From: Bombyx mori
Lineage: Eukaryota; Arthropoda; Insecta; Lepidoptera; Bombycidae
Assembly: GCF_030269925.1 (NCBI RefSeq)
Contig: NC_085131.1
Coordinates: forward strand, 10,215,501 to 10,279,500
DNA: 64,000 nt
Direction: 5' to 3'
The notes beneath the pieces were generated by a model. That model was not told the origin of the DNA. It did not search any database and was given only the letters and a program-made list of their open reading frames with translations. Made by a program: the position numbers and the translations under genes. This document shows positions 1-11,008 of this stretch, piece after piece (within the stretch, counting starts at the first letter, position 1; each line of letters opens with the position of its first letter).

Positions 1-334
1 CTTTCAAACGAAAGTCTTGCTCTTATTGAAAACAAGAGAGTAAATAATGCGTCTTCACTGTGAGATTTTAAACTGTTTTTTGTTATCAAATGTGTAGGAG
101 CTATAGTAGGTTTAGTGGATTATAATACTAATGGTTATTACTACTAAAATTAATACAAACAATACTAAAGCTGCATGTAACTATATTATTATTATTATTT
201 GAAAATTTTAAGCATGGCACGCACCGTGATTAAGCGTCGCGGTCTAGGTAATATGTATGTATTCTGCTCAGCCGAATTTTCAGCCCCACTTTTTTCCGGT
301 AGTACGAGATTAAATAATGCGAACCTCTCAAGTA

Positions 335-687
335 GTTTATGAAATACGTACCTACTCAACAAATGTTCTCGATTGACTTCCACGGTGAAGGAATAGCATC
401 GTGTAATAAAAATCAAACCCGCAAAAATATAATTTGCGTAATTACTGGTGGTAGGACCTCTTGTGAGTCCGCGCGGGTAGGAACCTCCACCCTGTCTATT
501 TCTGCCGTGAACTAGTAATGCGTTTCGGTTTGAAGGGTGGGGCAGCCGTTGTAACTATACTCGAGACCTTAGAACTTATATCTCAAGGTGGGTGGCGCAT
601 TTACGTAGTAGATGTCTATGGGCTCCAGTAACCACTCAGCACCAGGTGGGCTTTGAGCTCGTCCACCCATCTAAGCAATAAAAAAAA
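335..687 (+). mobile_element. SINE-A (Bm1-like), 5'-truncated
   Basis: It lacks the tRNA-like head. It starts near GAAATACGTACC, runs through the central segment (GACTTCCACGGTGAAGGAAT) and the body (CGTTTCGGTTTGAAGGGTGG), and ends with CATCTAAGCAATAAAAAAAA. It forms an inverted pair with the minus-strand copy at 849-1058. The family is assigned by agreement with about 25 other copies in the window; the name Bm1 is from memory. Confidence 0.85.
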
Positions 688-848
688 GCTACCTACTTAC
701 AAGATTATTAAAAAAAGGGTGTTACAATTATTAGCCATTCCAAGTCACAATGTCTCTTAAGCGAGTTGTAGTCAGCTCAGAACGAGCTAGTCATTTTTCG
801 ATCTACAATACTAAAAAAAAGTATTCAATAACTAAAATTAATTCTAGT

Positions 849-1058
849 AGATTTTTTTTTATTGCTTAGATGGGTGGACGAGCTCACAGCCCACCTGGTG
901 TTAAGTAGTTACTGGAGCCCATAGACATCTACGACGTAAATGCGCCACCCACCTTGAGATATACCTAAGTTCTAAGTTCTCAATATAGTTACAACGGTTG
1001 CCCCACCCTTCAAACCGAAACGCATTACTGTTTCACGGCAGAAATAAGTAAGTAGGGA
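849..1058 (-). mobile_element. SINE-A, 3' half
   Basis: The copy reads from the minus strand: poly-T then ATTGCTTAGATGGGTGGACG, through to the CGGCAGAAAT motif. It is truncated at its 5' side near 1058. It lies about 160 bp from the opposite-strand copy at 335-687, so a transcript across both could fold into a stem of about 200 bp. Confidence 0.85.
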
Positions 1059-1109
1059 CCTGACCTTTACTCAAGAACTCCTACCACCGTCTCGCATATT
1101 TTATGCATC

Positions 1110-1243
1110 ATCATCATCAGTTTATAGCAGTCCACTGCTCGACATAGGCCTCTCCAATTGCTCGCCACTGAACACGATTCTCGGCTTCTCTCATCCAGCT
1201 CTTTCCAACCACCCTGCATAGATCGTCACTCCACCGAGTCTTT
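1110..1243 (-). pseudogene. C-terminal stub of a non-LTR (RTE-like) LINE ORF
   Basis: On the minus strand an open frame of about 41 codons (1242 down to the stop at 1119-1117) reads TRWSDDLCRVVGKSWMREAE, then an NRVQWRAIGEAY-type ending and a stop. This RWSDD..K..G..W...A.NR..W...GEA pattern is the extreme C-terminus of RTE/BovB-like endonuclease-reverse transcriptase proteins. The stop is followed at once by a (TGA)n tract, a usual simple-repeat 3' tail of such elements. Nothing 5' of 1243 continues the protein (TAA in frame), so this is a severely 5'-truncated insertion. It has no stop inside, so it may be fairly young. The clade assignment is inference. Confidence 0.7.
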
Positions 1244-1308
1244 TATTGTCACTACATTATTGTCGAAGTTTCGATTACTTTACAGTTCTCGTGGTCGCGA
1301 AAGGTTAA

Positions 1309-1603
1309 TCTATCTATATATATAAAAATGAATTGCTGTTCGTTAGTCTCGCTAAAACTCGAGAACGGTTGGACCGATTTAGCTAATTTTGGTCTTGACT
1401 TACTTGTGGAAGTCCAGAGAAGGTTTAAAATGTAAATAAATATGAAAATGCTCGGAATTAAATAAAAATAACAATTTTGTTTTCCCTTTGATGTGTCCCC
1501 TGTCGGACGGATTCCTTTTGTTTGTTTAAAGTTTATTTTATATAAAATTTTAGTTCTTTTTTTTTATCGATTGAGGCACTACGAAGTCTGCCGGGTCAGC
1601 TAG
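1309..1603 (+). mobile_element. Non-autonomous Helitron-like element H1
   Basis: The element starts with TC at 1309 after A(1308) and ends with CTAG at 1600-1603 before T(1604), the A/T insertion rule of Helitrons. The 3' end is GCCGGGTCAGCTAG, with a GGCA/TGCC stem just upstream. It is 295 bp with no coding capacity. Two other copies lie at 26195-26477 and 32442-32730, both on the minus strand. Helitron membership is inferred from termini, target and lepidopteran resemblance. Confidence 0.7.
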
Positions 1604-2061
1604 TTTAAAATAAATACAGCATGACACTGGTTACACAAAATGTGTTCGGAATTAGAACACAAATTTTTCGAGAATGACTTTTAGTGCTGATGTGAAAAGA
1701 AAGTTGTAGTTTTTATACTAATTCGAATTTAAAACAGCCAAAAATAATATAAGAGTATGAATGCAAAAAAGGTTTTTTAATCAAAATCTTGAGAGAATTT
1801 CTGGTACTGTTATTATACAAATGTTCGGTTTGATTTTCATCCTTCGAGAAAGCGGTAATTTATTTAGTGAAAAAAAAGAAGGATTAGCAAGAATAAAATT
1901 CTATTTAATTCTAATTAGCATTTTCGTGAGTTATCGGACGTGATATGAGTAAGACGCCTGGTATGACGATTGACGCGATTATTTATAGGCTTACATTATC
2001 TGACATAAGATATTTTCGAGTAGGTATTAGGTACATGTGAATAGTCAAAGAGCTTCGCGAT

Positions 2062-2310
2062 GATAAATAAATAAATAAAAATAAATAAATATTCCGTGCT
2101 AAGTTCGTAAAGAACTTGTGTTACAGGTACCAGATAGCGGAAAAATAAATATAAGATTTTTATTATACACATACATATATTTAATAGACATCCATAACCC
2201 TGGAAAATACATTTATATTTATCATACAAATATCTTCCCTTGGCGGGATTCGAACCCGCGACCCCCTTGTGTAGTGACCATGTCACTTACCACTACACCA
2301 GACGGCCGTT
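2062..2310 (-). mobile_element. tRNA-derived SINE with (TAAA)n tail
   Basis: Read on the minus strand, the head (2310 to about 2230) has an A-box-like TGGTGTAGTGGT and a perfect B box GGTTCGAATCC in a tRNA-like block. The body continues through a ..CTGTAACACAAGTTC.. segment typical of CR1-tailed lepidopteran SINEs and ends in a (TAAA)n run at 2062-2090. It is not SINE-A. A BmSE-like identity is possible but from memory. The anticodon arm does not fold canonically, so this is not a functional tRNA gene. Confidence 0.75.
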
Positions 2311-2635
2311 AAATATAATGGAATAATGTCACGTAAAAAAATATCATTTTTTTTTTATTTGCGTAATCACCGGTGTTACAGCATATGTAGTTCGCTCGTT
2401 AAGTTCTTGCTCGTGCGTTCGGGTTTGACGGGCGGATTAATACAGTAAAATTGTGACTTATATATCGACACCTACTGGGTGATTGAAAAAAAACGTCCGG
2501 AACGGGAGTTATCGTATGGTTCCTGTGTACGAAAAATTTCGATAATTGTCATTTTATATAATAAAGATCATCACATTACATCAATACCAAATATTTTTTT
2601 TTAAATTACGTTTATTAATTCATTATTAATTATTA

Positions 2636-2856
2636 GAACTCGTCGATCAGGACGAAGAGTTCGACGTGTGAACTAACCAATAGAAACAGCCCATCGAGTT
2701 TCTCACCGAATTTTCTCAAAGGATCGCTATTCCGATCCGGTGGTAGAAAGCAAGTTAGCAAATTCTCTCAGGTTGAGTCCGTGGGCTCACCTACACATCC
2801 ACACGTAGCTGGAATATCCCCTTAGATTACCAACGAATAGGCAGGACTAAAAAAAC
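2636..2856 (+). mobile_element. SINE-B / jockey-LINE 3' tail
   Basis: It carries the family hallmarks AGTTCGACG, CCGATCCGGTGGTAGA and GTGGGCTCACCTAC, and ends GAATAGGCAGGACTAAAAAAA. It shares the TTCTC..GATC..GATCCGGTGGTAGA block with the 3' UTR of the LINE at 22870-23536, so it is either the 3' end of such a LINE or a SINE derived from it. It is diverged from the other copies. Confidence 0.65.
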
Positions 2857-3465
2857 AAACTTAAATAATTTTAACAATAAAGAAAATCGTCTTCTATAAA
2901 ACATTAAAACATAATGACAATATCATTAACGTGGCTGCAGTCAATTATATGTGCGTTATTATGAATAACTCAAAAACTTAGTCGTGGTGAGATCTTAATA
3001 AATTCACTACACGACAAGCACCAATTTTCAAATAAAATAAAAACAAAATACGTGGTCCAAGAAAAAAGGTCTGAAGTAACACAGATAAAAACAGTCGAAT
3101 TGAGTACCTCCCTCACTTTTGAAGTCAGTAGAAAAATAGGTTTTTTTTAATAACATGTATACATAGGTATTGATTGATGCTCACATCAAAACACATTTAA
3201 ACAATTTACTAACCAAAATCCGGTTGCAATTACTTAAGATGTGTCCATACATTTAATTGAAATTTCTACTTTAATGAAAGCTCTTTAAATGAAAAATTCC
3301 TATCATCAGGAAAGGACAGAGTGGTCTGAGGTGTCAGTTTAAAGTAGAACGTTATCTCTTCACGTGGGTATCGTAACGGCGACTAAGAGATTCGCTGGAG
3401 AATTAGTAGGGACATTCCAGTCAGCGCGTAATTGGGATAGCCCCTTAACAACAACAAAGAAGTAT

Positions 3466-3650
3466 AAGAAGGTGGTAGGAGTCTGGTCTGGAGGTGGTCT
3501 TGTCAGTCCGCATGGGTAGGTAGCACCACCCTGCCTACTTCTGCCGTGAAGCAGCAATGCGTTTCGGTTTGAAGGCTGGGGCAGCCGTTGTACTGTTAAA
3601 ACTGAGACCTTAAAGTTCATGTCTCAAGGTAGGTGGCCGTATTTACGTTG
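3466..3650 (+). mobile_element. SINE-A fragment
   Basis: This is a body segment with CTTCTGCCGTGAAGCAGCAA and GCGTTTCGGTTTGAAG, followed by GTCTCAAGGTAGGTGG. The 3' end is lost where a second degenerate copy begins at about 3660. Confidence 0.75.
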
Positions 3651-3659
3651 TATCAACCG

Positions 3660-3890
3660 GAATTTATAGGTAGGACGTATTGTAAGCCCGGACAGATAGC
3701 TACTACTACTACTAACTTCCTACTGCGTTTGGAGCTGAGGGATTTTAAAGAATAGGATAGCTGTTACAATTAAAACTTTAACCTCATGCCTAAAGCTGGC
3801 ATTCGTGTTGTGATGTCTATGGACTCCGGCAAACTCTTGACACCGGGTGGGCTGTGAGCTTCCCCGATATAAGAAATGAAAATACCTTTA
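3660..3890 (+). mobile_element. Old SINE-A copy
   Basis: It is heavily diverged but collinear with SINE-A: GTAGGACGTATTGTAAGCCC, later TGATGTCTATGGACTCCGGC, and CACCGGGTGGGCTGTGAGC at the 3' end. It sits directly after the copy at 3466-3650. Confidence 0.6.
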
Positions 3891-3990
3891 ATACTGAATT
3901 AATAATATCTTAACTAGAAAGCTTAGCGCGGGAAACCGTAGATACAATGATAAGAACTCGGGTCCACAGCAATTCCCGGGTGCAATTGTA

Positions 3991-4085
3991 ACCCCTGGCA
4001 TTGTTGAAGTCCATGGGCGACAGTAACCACTCCCCAACAGGTCAGCCGTATGCTCATCTGCCCACAAGGCCAATAATAATTATTT
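3991..4085 (+). mobile_element. Element C copy, 5' part diverged
   Basis: It matches element C from CCCCTGGCATTG through AAGTCCATGGGCGACAGTAA to CATCTGCCCACAAGG. Upstream of 3991 the sequence no longer matches the family's usual start. Confidence 0.65.
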
Positions 4086-4559
4086 TTTAAGTATTTTGAG
4101 TTAAGGTTTTTGTAGTTATTTTTCTGTCGTAACACATCAGAATATCATAGTATAATTCTCTTGAATGTGTCATTTTTATTTAAAATCATGAAAAAAAAAA
4201 GTTGCTCACTTCTAAAAATGTTTATTTCTAATTTTTTTTAATACGTTTACTTCAGGTAGTTTCTATTTGAAAATGTAATTTAATTATAAAACTATAGGGT
4301 ACAAAATCTTATATCAAGATTCGATGGTAATGTTTCAATTGTCAAGTTGAGAAAGAGTGTTTCTAAGCTAATTAATTCTGCTGACAACACTAAAAATCGT
4401 AGCTACTTAACGAAAAATAAAATCGATTGACGAACAGTTCAGAAAAACACGCTGAACCGTTTCCTATTTGCCTATTTATTAAAACGATATAAGCTCCCAA
4501 TACCAATAAAAACATTACTAGTACAGTAAAATGCTTGGTATAAATGGACGATTAAGTCA

Positions 4560-5140
4560 AAATTAATACTAGACTTCAGCGGCCGTCGGCAACATGGCGG
4601 CCACTATCCACAACCCCCGCCCCGCGTCATCTAACACCCCCCCCTCGCCATGAGATATTGCTTTTTTGCGAGCGAGCGAGACATTCCACACCCCAGTGTT
4701 TTGCATTCTAAAATATTTTCGAACACGTTTACCCTCGTTCAATATTCGGCTTTAAAGCAGTAAGCAAAGAGTTCAAATTTCTATGTAGCGACGAAAGCGC
4801 TGACGTCCTTATTGTATGAGTATTGTTGAATGAAAATTGTGAAAAACCGAAAGGGATGGATAGAGGCGTCTCGGGCGGGGCCCAAGTTTTCGTGAGTCGT
4901 TCGTAGCTTAGATGTTGTACTGCTCGCACGATTGCATCGGCAACGCGTTAGTAAGGGACAGCGGGGTTTTTCGCGTTTTCTTTTTTTTGTTGGTCTTTAT
5001 CTTGCGGGCGAAAAACCGATGCGTAGGGGGAGAGGCTCGGGCCGGGGGTAACGACCCCACAGTGCGTGTAACATTAGGGGGTAACACACGTACAGGAATA
5101 ATACATATAGACGTAAAACGCTTTGTTCGGACAACGCGTG
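4560..5140. promoter_or_regulatory. GC-rich island with YY1-like and GC-box motifs
   Basis: GC and CpG content rise sharply in an AT-rich setting with no repeat family recognised. Visible motifs are CAACATGGCGGC at 4590-4601 (reverse complement GCCGCCATGTTG, a full YY1/Pho-type match), GAGCGAGCGAGAC near 4670-4682, and GGGCGGGGC at 4873-4881. A run of C at about 4634 and several CpGs follow. No exon is recognisable. It could be an unannotated promoter or enhancer, or an old retroelement 5' UTR. Confidence 0.35.
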
Positions 5141-5183
5141 GTTGAAGCGTTTTCGAAAGTACTTACTTACCTGTAATACGAAA

Positions 5184-5276
5184 TAATTACGATCAAAAAT
5201 CATTAACGTTTTTAAACCCATCGAAAATGATGAATGTTTGTTTTAAAAACGGCATACAGGTTTTTGATCGTAATTA
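5184..5276. repeat. 93 bp foldback hairpin
   Basis: The outer arms 5184-5199 and 5261-5276 are perfect 16 bp inverted repeats (TAATTACGATCAAAAA and complement). A second perfect 10 bp stem, CGTTTTTAAA at 5207-5216 with TTTAAAAACG at 5242-5251, nests inside around a 25 nt loop. The overall shape suits a miRNA-like precursor or a tiny MITE. Target duplication is unclear. Confidence 0.6.
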
Positions 5277-5528
5277 ACAGTTGCAATGCGAGTTTCAATT
5301 ATACGCTATTTCGGGTAAAGCAAACCGAATATACCGAAAATGATGTTTTGTAATGTTGTATGATTAAAAGCATGCACACTAAAAGTTTTGGGTTAGTTAA
5401 ATACGAATTTACAGTTTAATTATTGGTATTTCCATCGGTAGGTTGTTTGTAAAAAATCTACGTTGAAGTTACGTAAAAGCTAACAAGGAAAATGTTTGTC
5501 TATTTAAGCTTTAAGCTTTGTCGGGATC

Positions 5529-5651
5529 TTTTTTTTTATTTTTTTATTGCCATTGTAAGCAGACGAGCATACGGCCCACCTGATGGTAAGCGGTCACCGT
5601 CGCTCATGGACGTCAGCAATGCCAGGGGCAGAGCCAAGTCGCTGCCTACCG
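5529..5651 (-). mobile_element. Element C, full length
   Basis: Minus-strand copy: poly-T, ATTGCC, GTAAGCAGACGAGCATACGG, and so on to GTCGCTGCCTACC at the element's 5' end. The 5' boundary (GGTAGGCAGCG on the element strand) is the same as in the copies at 14906-15020, 19474-19595, 34311-34422 and 42007-42084. Confidence 0.75.
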
Positions 5652-6196
5652 TAAAATCTGCGGCGGGTTTGTGTGTTAAAGAAGTCTTTTTAATACGCTT
5701 TTATTAGCTTCATACGTATGTTAGTATGTAACGGAATCTTTGATCATGATTTTAATCCCTTCAAAACGTCGGATTAACTCGAAATTTGTCGTACTTACCA
5801 AGGACCGACGTCAATTCAATATTAAACAGTTTGACCCGTTAGTTAGTTACTACAGTCAAAACAATAACTTAATTTGATCGCCTTCTTTTTTTCACCTGGC
5901 AAATTGGAAACTGTTGTATTTGCCTGAATGTACAATAATGAATAATTTATGATATAATATGCTACTAAAATTAAAAAATAAAAAATAGTAAAAAAAAAAA
6001 TAACAAAAAAACACACTTTTATAGAAAATCCAACAAACAAATAGAAAAACAAATATTATAAAAAGTACTTCTCTTATTCCTTTAAAACTTGATAAATCAA
6101 TAGATATTTTGACACACAAAGATATTTCAATGAAATGGTTAATATTTCATATTGCCTAATAAATAAAATCTAATAATTCTAACATAAAGTAGCATT

Positions 6197-6631
6197 GAAG
6201 TCGTCGTGACCTAAAGGATAAGACGTCCGGTGCATTCGTATGTAGCGATGCACCGGTGTTCGAATCCCGCTGGCGGGTACCAAATTTTCTAATGGAATAC
6301 GTATTTAACACATGTTCACGATTGACTTCCACGGTGAAGGAATAACATGGTGTAATAAAAATCAAACCCGCAAAATAATAATTTGCGTAATTACTGGTGG
6401 TAGGACCTCTTGTGAGTCCGCACGGATAGGTACCACCACCCTGCCTATTTCTGCCGTGAAGCAGTAATGTGTTTCGGTTTGAAGGGTGGGGCAGCCTTTG
6501 TAACTATACTGAGACCTTAGAACTCGTATCTCAAGGTGGGTGGCGGCATTTACGTTGTAGATGTCTATGGGCTCCGGCAACCATTTACACCATGTGTGCG
6601 GTGAGCTCGTCCACCCATCTAAGCAAAAAAA
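6197..6631 (+). mobile_element. SINE-A, full length with tRNA-like head
   Basis: This is the best plus-strand full-length copy. The head starts GTCGTCGTGACCTAAAGGAT (pol III A-box-like), carries B box GTTCGAATCCC and the GCGGGTACCA end, then the central domain with GACTTCCACGGTGAAGG, the body TTCGGTTTGAAGGGTGG, and the 3' end CCCATCTAAGCAAAAAAATA. A-box and B-box spacing fits a tRNA-type internal pol III promoter. It is non-coding. Confidence 0.9.
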
Positions 6632-7194
6632 TAAATATAAAAGCAAAAATACCGACCACAGCAAACGATGTCATATTCTAATCGTTTTTAATATTATTGT
6701 TTAAATAATATTGGTTTCGAAAACACGGTTACCTCATTCTTTGTTTTGACCACAAATGACGTCACCCGTACGTAGTGAAGATTCGTCGTGCCCGAAATTT
6801 CTAAAATTTTCGCGACATTTTAAGATACGTGCCGTTGGAACCCTATTCTATTTTAAACTGTACGGACGAAACAAAACTACTGACTGAAAACGTGTACACT
6901 GTATAAAAATTAAGATAACAAAAATTAATATTCAAGAAGGGTCATCCGTGAGAACCGCGGGTCAGAGGTCACGCTGACCTGCTCAGAATGAGATCACCTT
7001 TAACCCTACGTGTGCCGACAATAAGAATAGCCCTGATAGATACTGCGTATTTGCATGAAGCGAAACTCGAGAAGGGCATTATTTAAATTTTCACTAATAT
7101 TATGCGGCTTAACTTTAAATACGGCTTCTAACGAAAGCCGTGTAGACTGTCCTTAATTATTTGTACACATTAGTTCTTTCTTGTACTTTTTTTT

Positions 7195-7258
7195 TCTTTT
7201 TTTTTCCTGCCTATTCTCTAATAGCCTAAGAGGCTTCCAGCTACGCCCAGAAGTGTTC
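7195..7258 (-). mobile_element. SINE-B 3' fragment
   Basis: Poly-T followed by CCTGCCTATTC, then GCCTAAGAGGC and CCAGCTACGCCCAG, matches the 3' end of SINE-B-type copies read in reverse. Confidence 0.5.
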
Positions 7259-7458
7259 TTGAAGTGATTTCATTTGTTTATAGTAAATTCGTTTATCTTA
7301 TTTGAGGTTGTGCATTTGTATAATGTAAGAGTCCGTCACATTTTTTGCTAAAAAAGCATAAAAAACTTGTCGAACGGCTTAAAACGACGCTAAGTTTTTG
7401 GTTGGGTTCGATCAAAAAACACAATTTAAATGTTTTCACTGATTTGGTGTTAAGTTTA

Positions 7459-7766
7459 TTTTTATAGCTTAGATGTGTTAAGTGGTTACTGGAGCCCATA
7501 GACATCTACAACGTAAATGTGCCACCCACCTTGAGATATAAGTTTTAAGGTCTCAAGTATAGTTACAACCGCTGCCCTACCCTTCAAACCGAAAAGCATT
7601 ACTGCTTCACGGCAGAAATAAGCAGGGTGGTGGTACCTAGCCACGCGGACTTATAAGAGGCCCTACCACCAGTAATTACGCAAATTATAATTTTGCGGGT
7701 TTGGTTTTGATTACACGATGTTATTCCTTCACCGTGGAAGTCAATCGTGAACATTTGTTAAGTACT
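7459..7766 (-). mobile_element. SINE-A with internal deletion
   Basis: Minus-strand copy from ATAGCTTAGATG to AACATTTGTTAAGTAC. About 28 bp of the family's 3' region (GGTGGACGAGCTCACAG and onward) is missing, so TTAGATG joins directly to TGTTAAGTGG. The tRNA-like head is absent. Confidence 0.85.
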
Positions 7767-7769
7767 ATA

Positions 7770-9105
7770 AATACAAAATACAAGTTACATGTAAAACCAT
7801 AGCAGGGTATTTAAATATTATCTCGAAACGAAAACCAAAGACCGTGTGAATATCCAGCTCATTAGCAATTCACATTTGCATTATTCAGATTGGCTCAACA
7901 GAAACCATTCTCTCTTCTTTAAGATGACCCTTTCCCGAGATAACTTGACCTCACCTGTTATAAGCATAATTAATAGCGTTATTTAAATAAAATTAACATT
8001 TACTGTCCTGAAAAAGCTTCGCTTAAATATATATTTTTCTCACACGTTTCGTACCGCTTTGGAATTGGTAACAATTTCTTGCTTTTTTAATTTGATGCAG
8101 TTTTATTTACGTGCGAAACTTTACTCTTGACGGCCCGAAAGGGTTTGAGTAATTAAAATTCAGCTCTTTTCTATGCGTTATTTGAAGTTTTTAAGCGTTT
8201 GCATAATTTTGTTGGGGTTTTTGAGAACATTATTTTTTATTTAGTCACAGACAGGATAAGTTGTAAGACAGAGTGCTAGGATGTTTCTACTAAGAAAGTA
8301 TTGAAAGTTTTTGGTTCGTGAAATATGTGCTTTTACGAGTGACGGTTCGACAAAAAGCCAGTTTTTCGTGCGTGTGTGGATGTTACTGCGTATTTTAAAA
8401 AAAAGTGATTCTCTGAAATTTTTTTGAAAGCTTATTAAGTCACATGTAAGCTATGCTTAGAAAACTACGAAGGTTTGTGTTCGGTTTAAGTATTTTTAGA
8501 TTTTTTCTTTCGGAAACGTTGAATAGACGACATATGATTAAAACTACTTTTACAGTTTAATCCCGCTACTATACAGTTAAGTTACAGTTAGCCGATCATG
8601 CCCACGAAAACTGTAAATTATTCGAAATTTAAAAAATGTCACAATAGAAGTAAAACGGAAATGCCAGAAGAATATAATTCTGAATTTTTCAAATGAGAGG
8701 CTTAATAATCTAAACTAATAACAAACCACTTTCTATAAGAGGTATCATCCTTAATCCTGTCTGATGTCCTGTAGATTTTCATACGTAGTGCGAGGGTAGA
8801 CAGGTCCACCAAACAGATTTGTGTCATCCACTTAGCGTACACGTCGGATTTGTCTCGATTTGTCGCCGTTTACAGCTAATTGAAACGGTCGAACAATATT
8901 AGTCAGTGAGGTTAATGTCCTATATGAAGCTACACATTGCTTGCTATAATATGGTTTCATTATTTTGGAGTAAACTCATATTGAAATTGGTTCAGTAAAT
9001 CAATGAATACAGTAAGTGGTACATCTAAAAGTATGCCTTATCACCTCCTCAAAATAAATATGCTCATAAATAAATAATGTATCTAGATTACCAAACGAAC
9101 TATAC
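7770..9105. other. AT-rich stretch, nothing recognised
   Basis: I see no open frame, repeat family or strong palindrome here. Confidence 0.5.
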
Positions 9106-9109
9106 TATA

Positions 9110-9263
9110 TTCCAATTACGAAGTCCCATTTGATAGATGTTATTGATTTGGATTGATTGTGTATTTTTTAAATGAAGTTTACGACAATGAAATCAGATTC
9201 AAATCACGCGAAAGGTGAAGAGTTTCGTTCTAAGAAGTGTCAAAAGGGACTTCGTAATTGGAA
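9110..9263. mobile_element. 154 bp MITE with TA target duplication
   Basis: The terminal inverted repeats start TTCCAATTACGAAGTCCC and extend to 24 bp with one mismatch (TTTGA inner end). The element is flanked by TA at 9108-9109 and at 9264-9265, the signature of Tc1/mariner-type transposition. The 106 bp interior has no coding capacity. It is probably mobilised in trans; the source transposase is not visible, and its TIR differs from that of the mariner at 20931-22176. Confidence 0.8.
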
Positions 9264-9939
9264 TAGAGTATGTATAACAATTAATTTCATCTTTTTTTTT
9301 GTCTTGTTGACACAAGAATGAAGGTTTGTAAAATTATTGTATTGTCATAAGTCCTTGATGCATGAACAGATATTAAAGTTAATTGAAAGTTTTGAAGGCG
9401 TTGAAAATAGTTTGGGGGTGTATTTCATTAGTTTATTTACTAGTTTATTACAGTAATTTAAGATATATAATTTATTGTGAAAAAATCTATAGTAAATCTC
9501 GCACTGCGATCGTATCCCGACGGGTTCCTTTTCCAATTGTCCAAGTATCAGCGTATGCCGCAATTTACTAGATAATTTGATTTTCGATTGCATAGTAATT
9601 TTGTTTCATTTAATTGATCTTTTTAATTCTATGTATAAAGCGATTTAACCGATTTGTTTTTTTATTTTCACTTCGTCCGTAGTCTAGTTAGAATCATCCA
9701 TTTAGTTAGTACGATCCATTTTGAGATTTAGAACCTAAGCAATGTTAAATTATTTGCCGCGAATACTATAAGCGCAAATTAATTTACGACAGTGATAGTG
9801 TGGTATAAAAATATCACCATTAACATGTTCCATCCACTATCACTCAAAAAAGTCGCTATTGTTCCAGGGGCTTGTTTTTTAGAAACTGAATCGCAATGTG
9901 TTTTGCGTTTTAACATTGTTATGCAGACGTTCATGAATC

Positions 9940-10450
9940 AAAGAAAAGTCCGCCGCGGCTGTATCGATCGGGTGATGCGAAGGCGTTGCCTAGCAACCAG
10001 GAGCTTAGCCCTTCAGATGCCGCGAGCCTGTTACTTTGCGCCGAGGTACGCACCGCCCCGAACTTTTGGGGTATTTGGGGAAGGTTGGCAATTTTTAATA
10101 GGTGCGATTTCTATTCGAATATCCCGATATTATGCTTCAAGGTATGGGCTATATCAATGTTGGTGCGTATGGCACGACAGCTAGACGACCCGTACCATCC
10201 ATCTCAATCAATTAAAATTCCTATGTTGTTTTCATCCATTGTACAATAGCGTTGGAGCCACTCTACAGCATACACGCATAACGGAAAACTAAACTACAGA
10301 CACACATGTTCAGGTTGAACGCACACATACAGAACTCGACTCCCGCGGGTCTCGGTTTACGATTGCCAACGTTTTTCGGCATTGATCGGCGAAGGCAACG
10401 CGCCTGCGTGCTGCCAGAAAAACTGGTCGGCACGCAAGGTCACATCACTA
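9940..10450. promoter_or_regulatory. GC-rich island containing a perfect X-box
   Basis: This is a CpG-rich block with no recognised repeat. GTTGCCTAGCAAC at 9985-9997 is a textbook X-box (half sites GTTGC and GCAAC, 3 bp spacer), the target of RFX transcription factors that drive ciliary genes in animals. Partly overlapping open frames cross the island but match no family I know. Promoter function is inference. Confidence 0.35.
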
Positions 10451-11008
10451 GAACTTCTTTTTTCAAATACCCGAATATTGAATGGAGATTCAGAAATGTT
10501 GCTTTGCTCTCTGTCGAGTTCAGTGGGACAGTTCGATGTTGATCACGGAAAGAGTTAGACGTATGAGGTATTCGAATTCGATTTTTAGGACTTTCCGCGT
10601 GCACCTGACCTTTTAAATTTGGAATTGATGATGAAATGTACCGGAAGCTAAATATCATACAGTATAAACAGGAGCGGGAATCAGTATGAATTACATCACA
10701 ATATTGATTTAGTATAAAATTTTAAAACAGGCTTGATTAAAATAATTGCGCTATCTGGTTTTCATTTTACAAGTTTTACATTGTCCGGATTGAGAAAATC
10801 CGGAATAAATTACTGCGTCACTTGTTCGTTTCTTTCAGACAGGCGATTTTAAATCGCGATCAAAAGTATAACAAATACTGACAAACTTTATTTAATTATA
10901 CAGAAATAAAAAATAAAAAATATTATATAGGTACTAGAACAATGCACCTAAAACTAAAGACCTTAAACAAATATAATATAATAACTAAAATATATTATTA
11001 AAGGAGTT

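Noticed and set aside
2230..2310. tRNA gene on the minus strand
   Set aside because: A and B boxes are good, but acceptor and anticodon stems do not pair, and a SINE body with TAAA tail follows.
4912..5145. 77-codon frame as a gene
   Set aside because: Low-complexity phenylalanine run from a T-tract and no domain; more likely chance in GC-rich DNA.
9792..10184. 130-codon frame as a protein gene
   Set aside because: It crosses a GC-rich island where stops are rare, overlaps another frame of similar length and shows no known motif.
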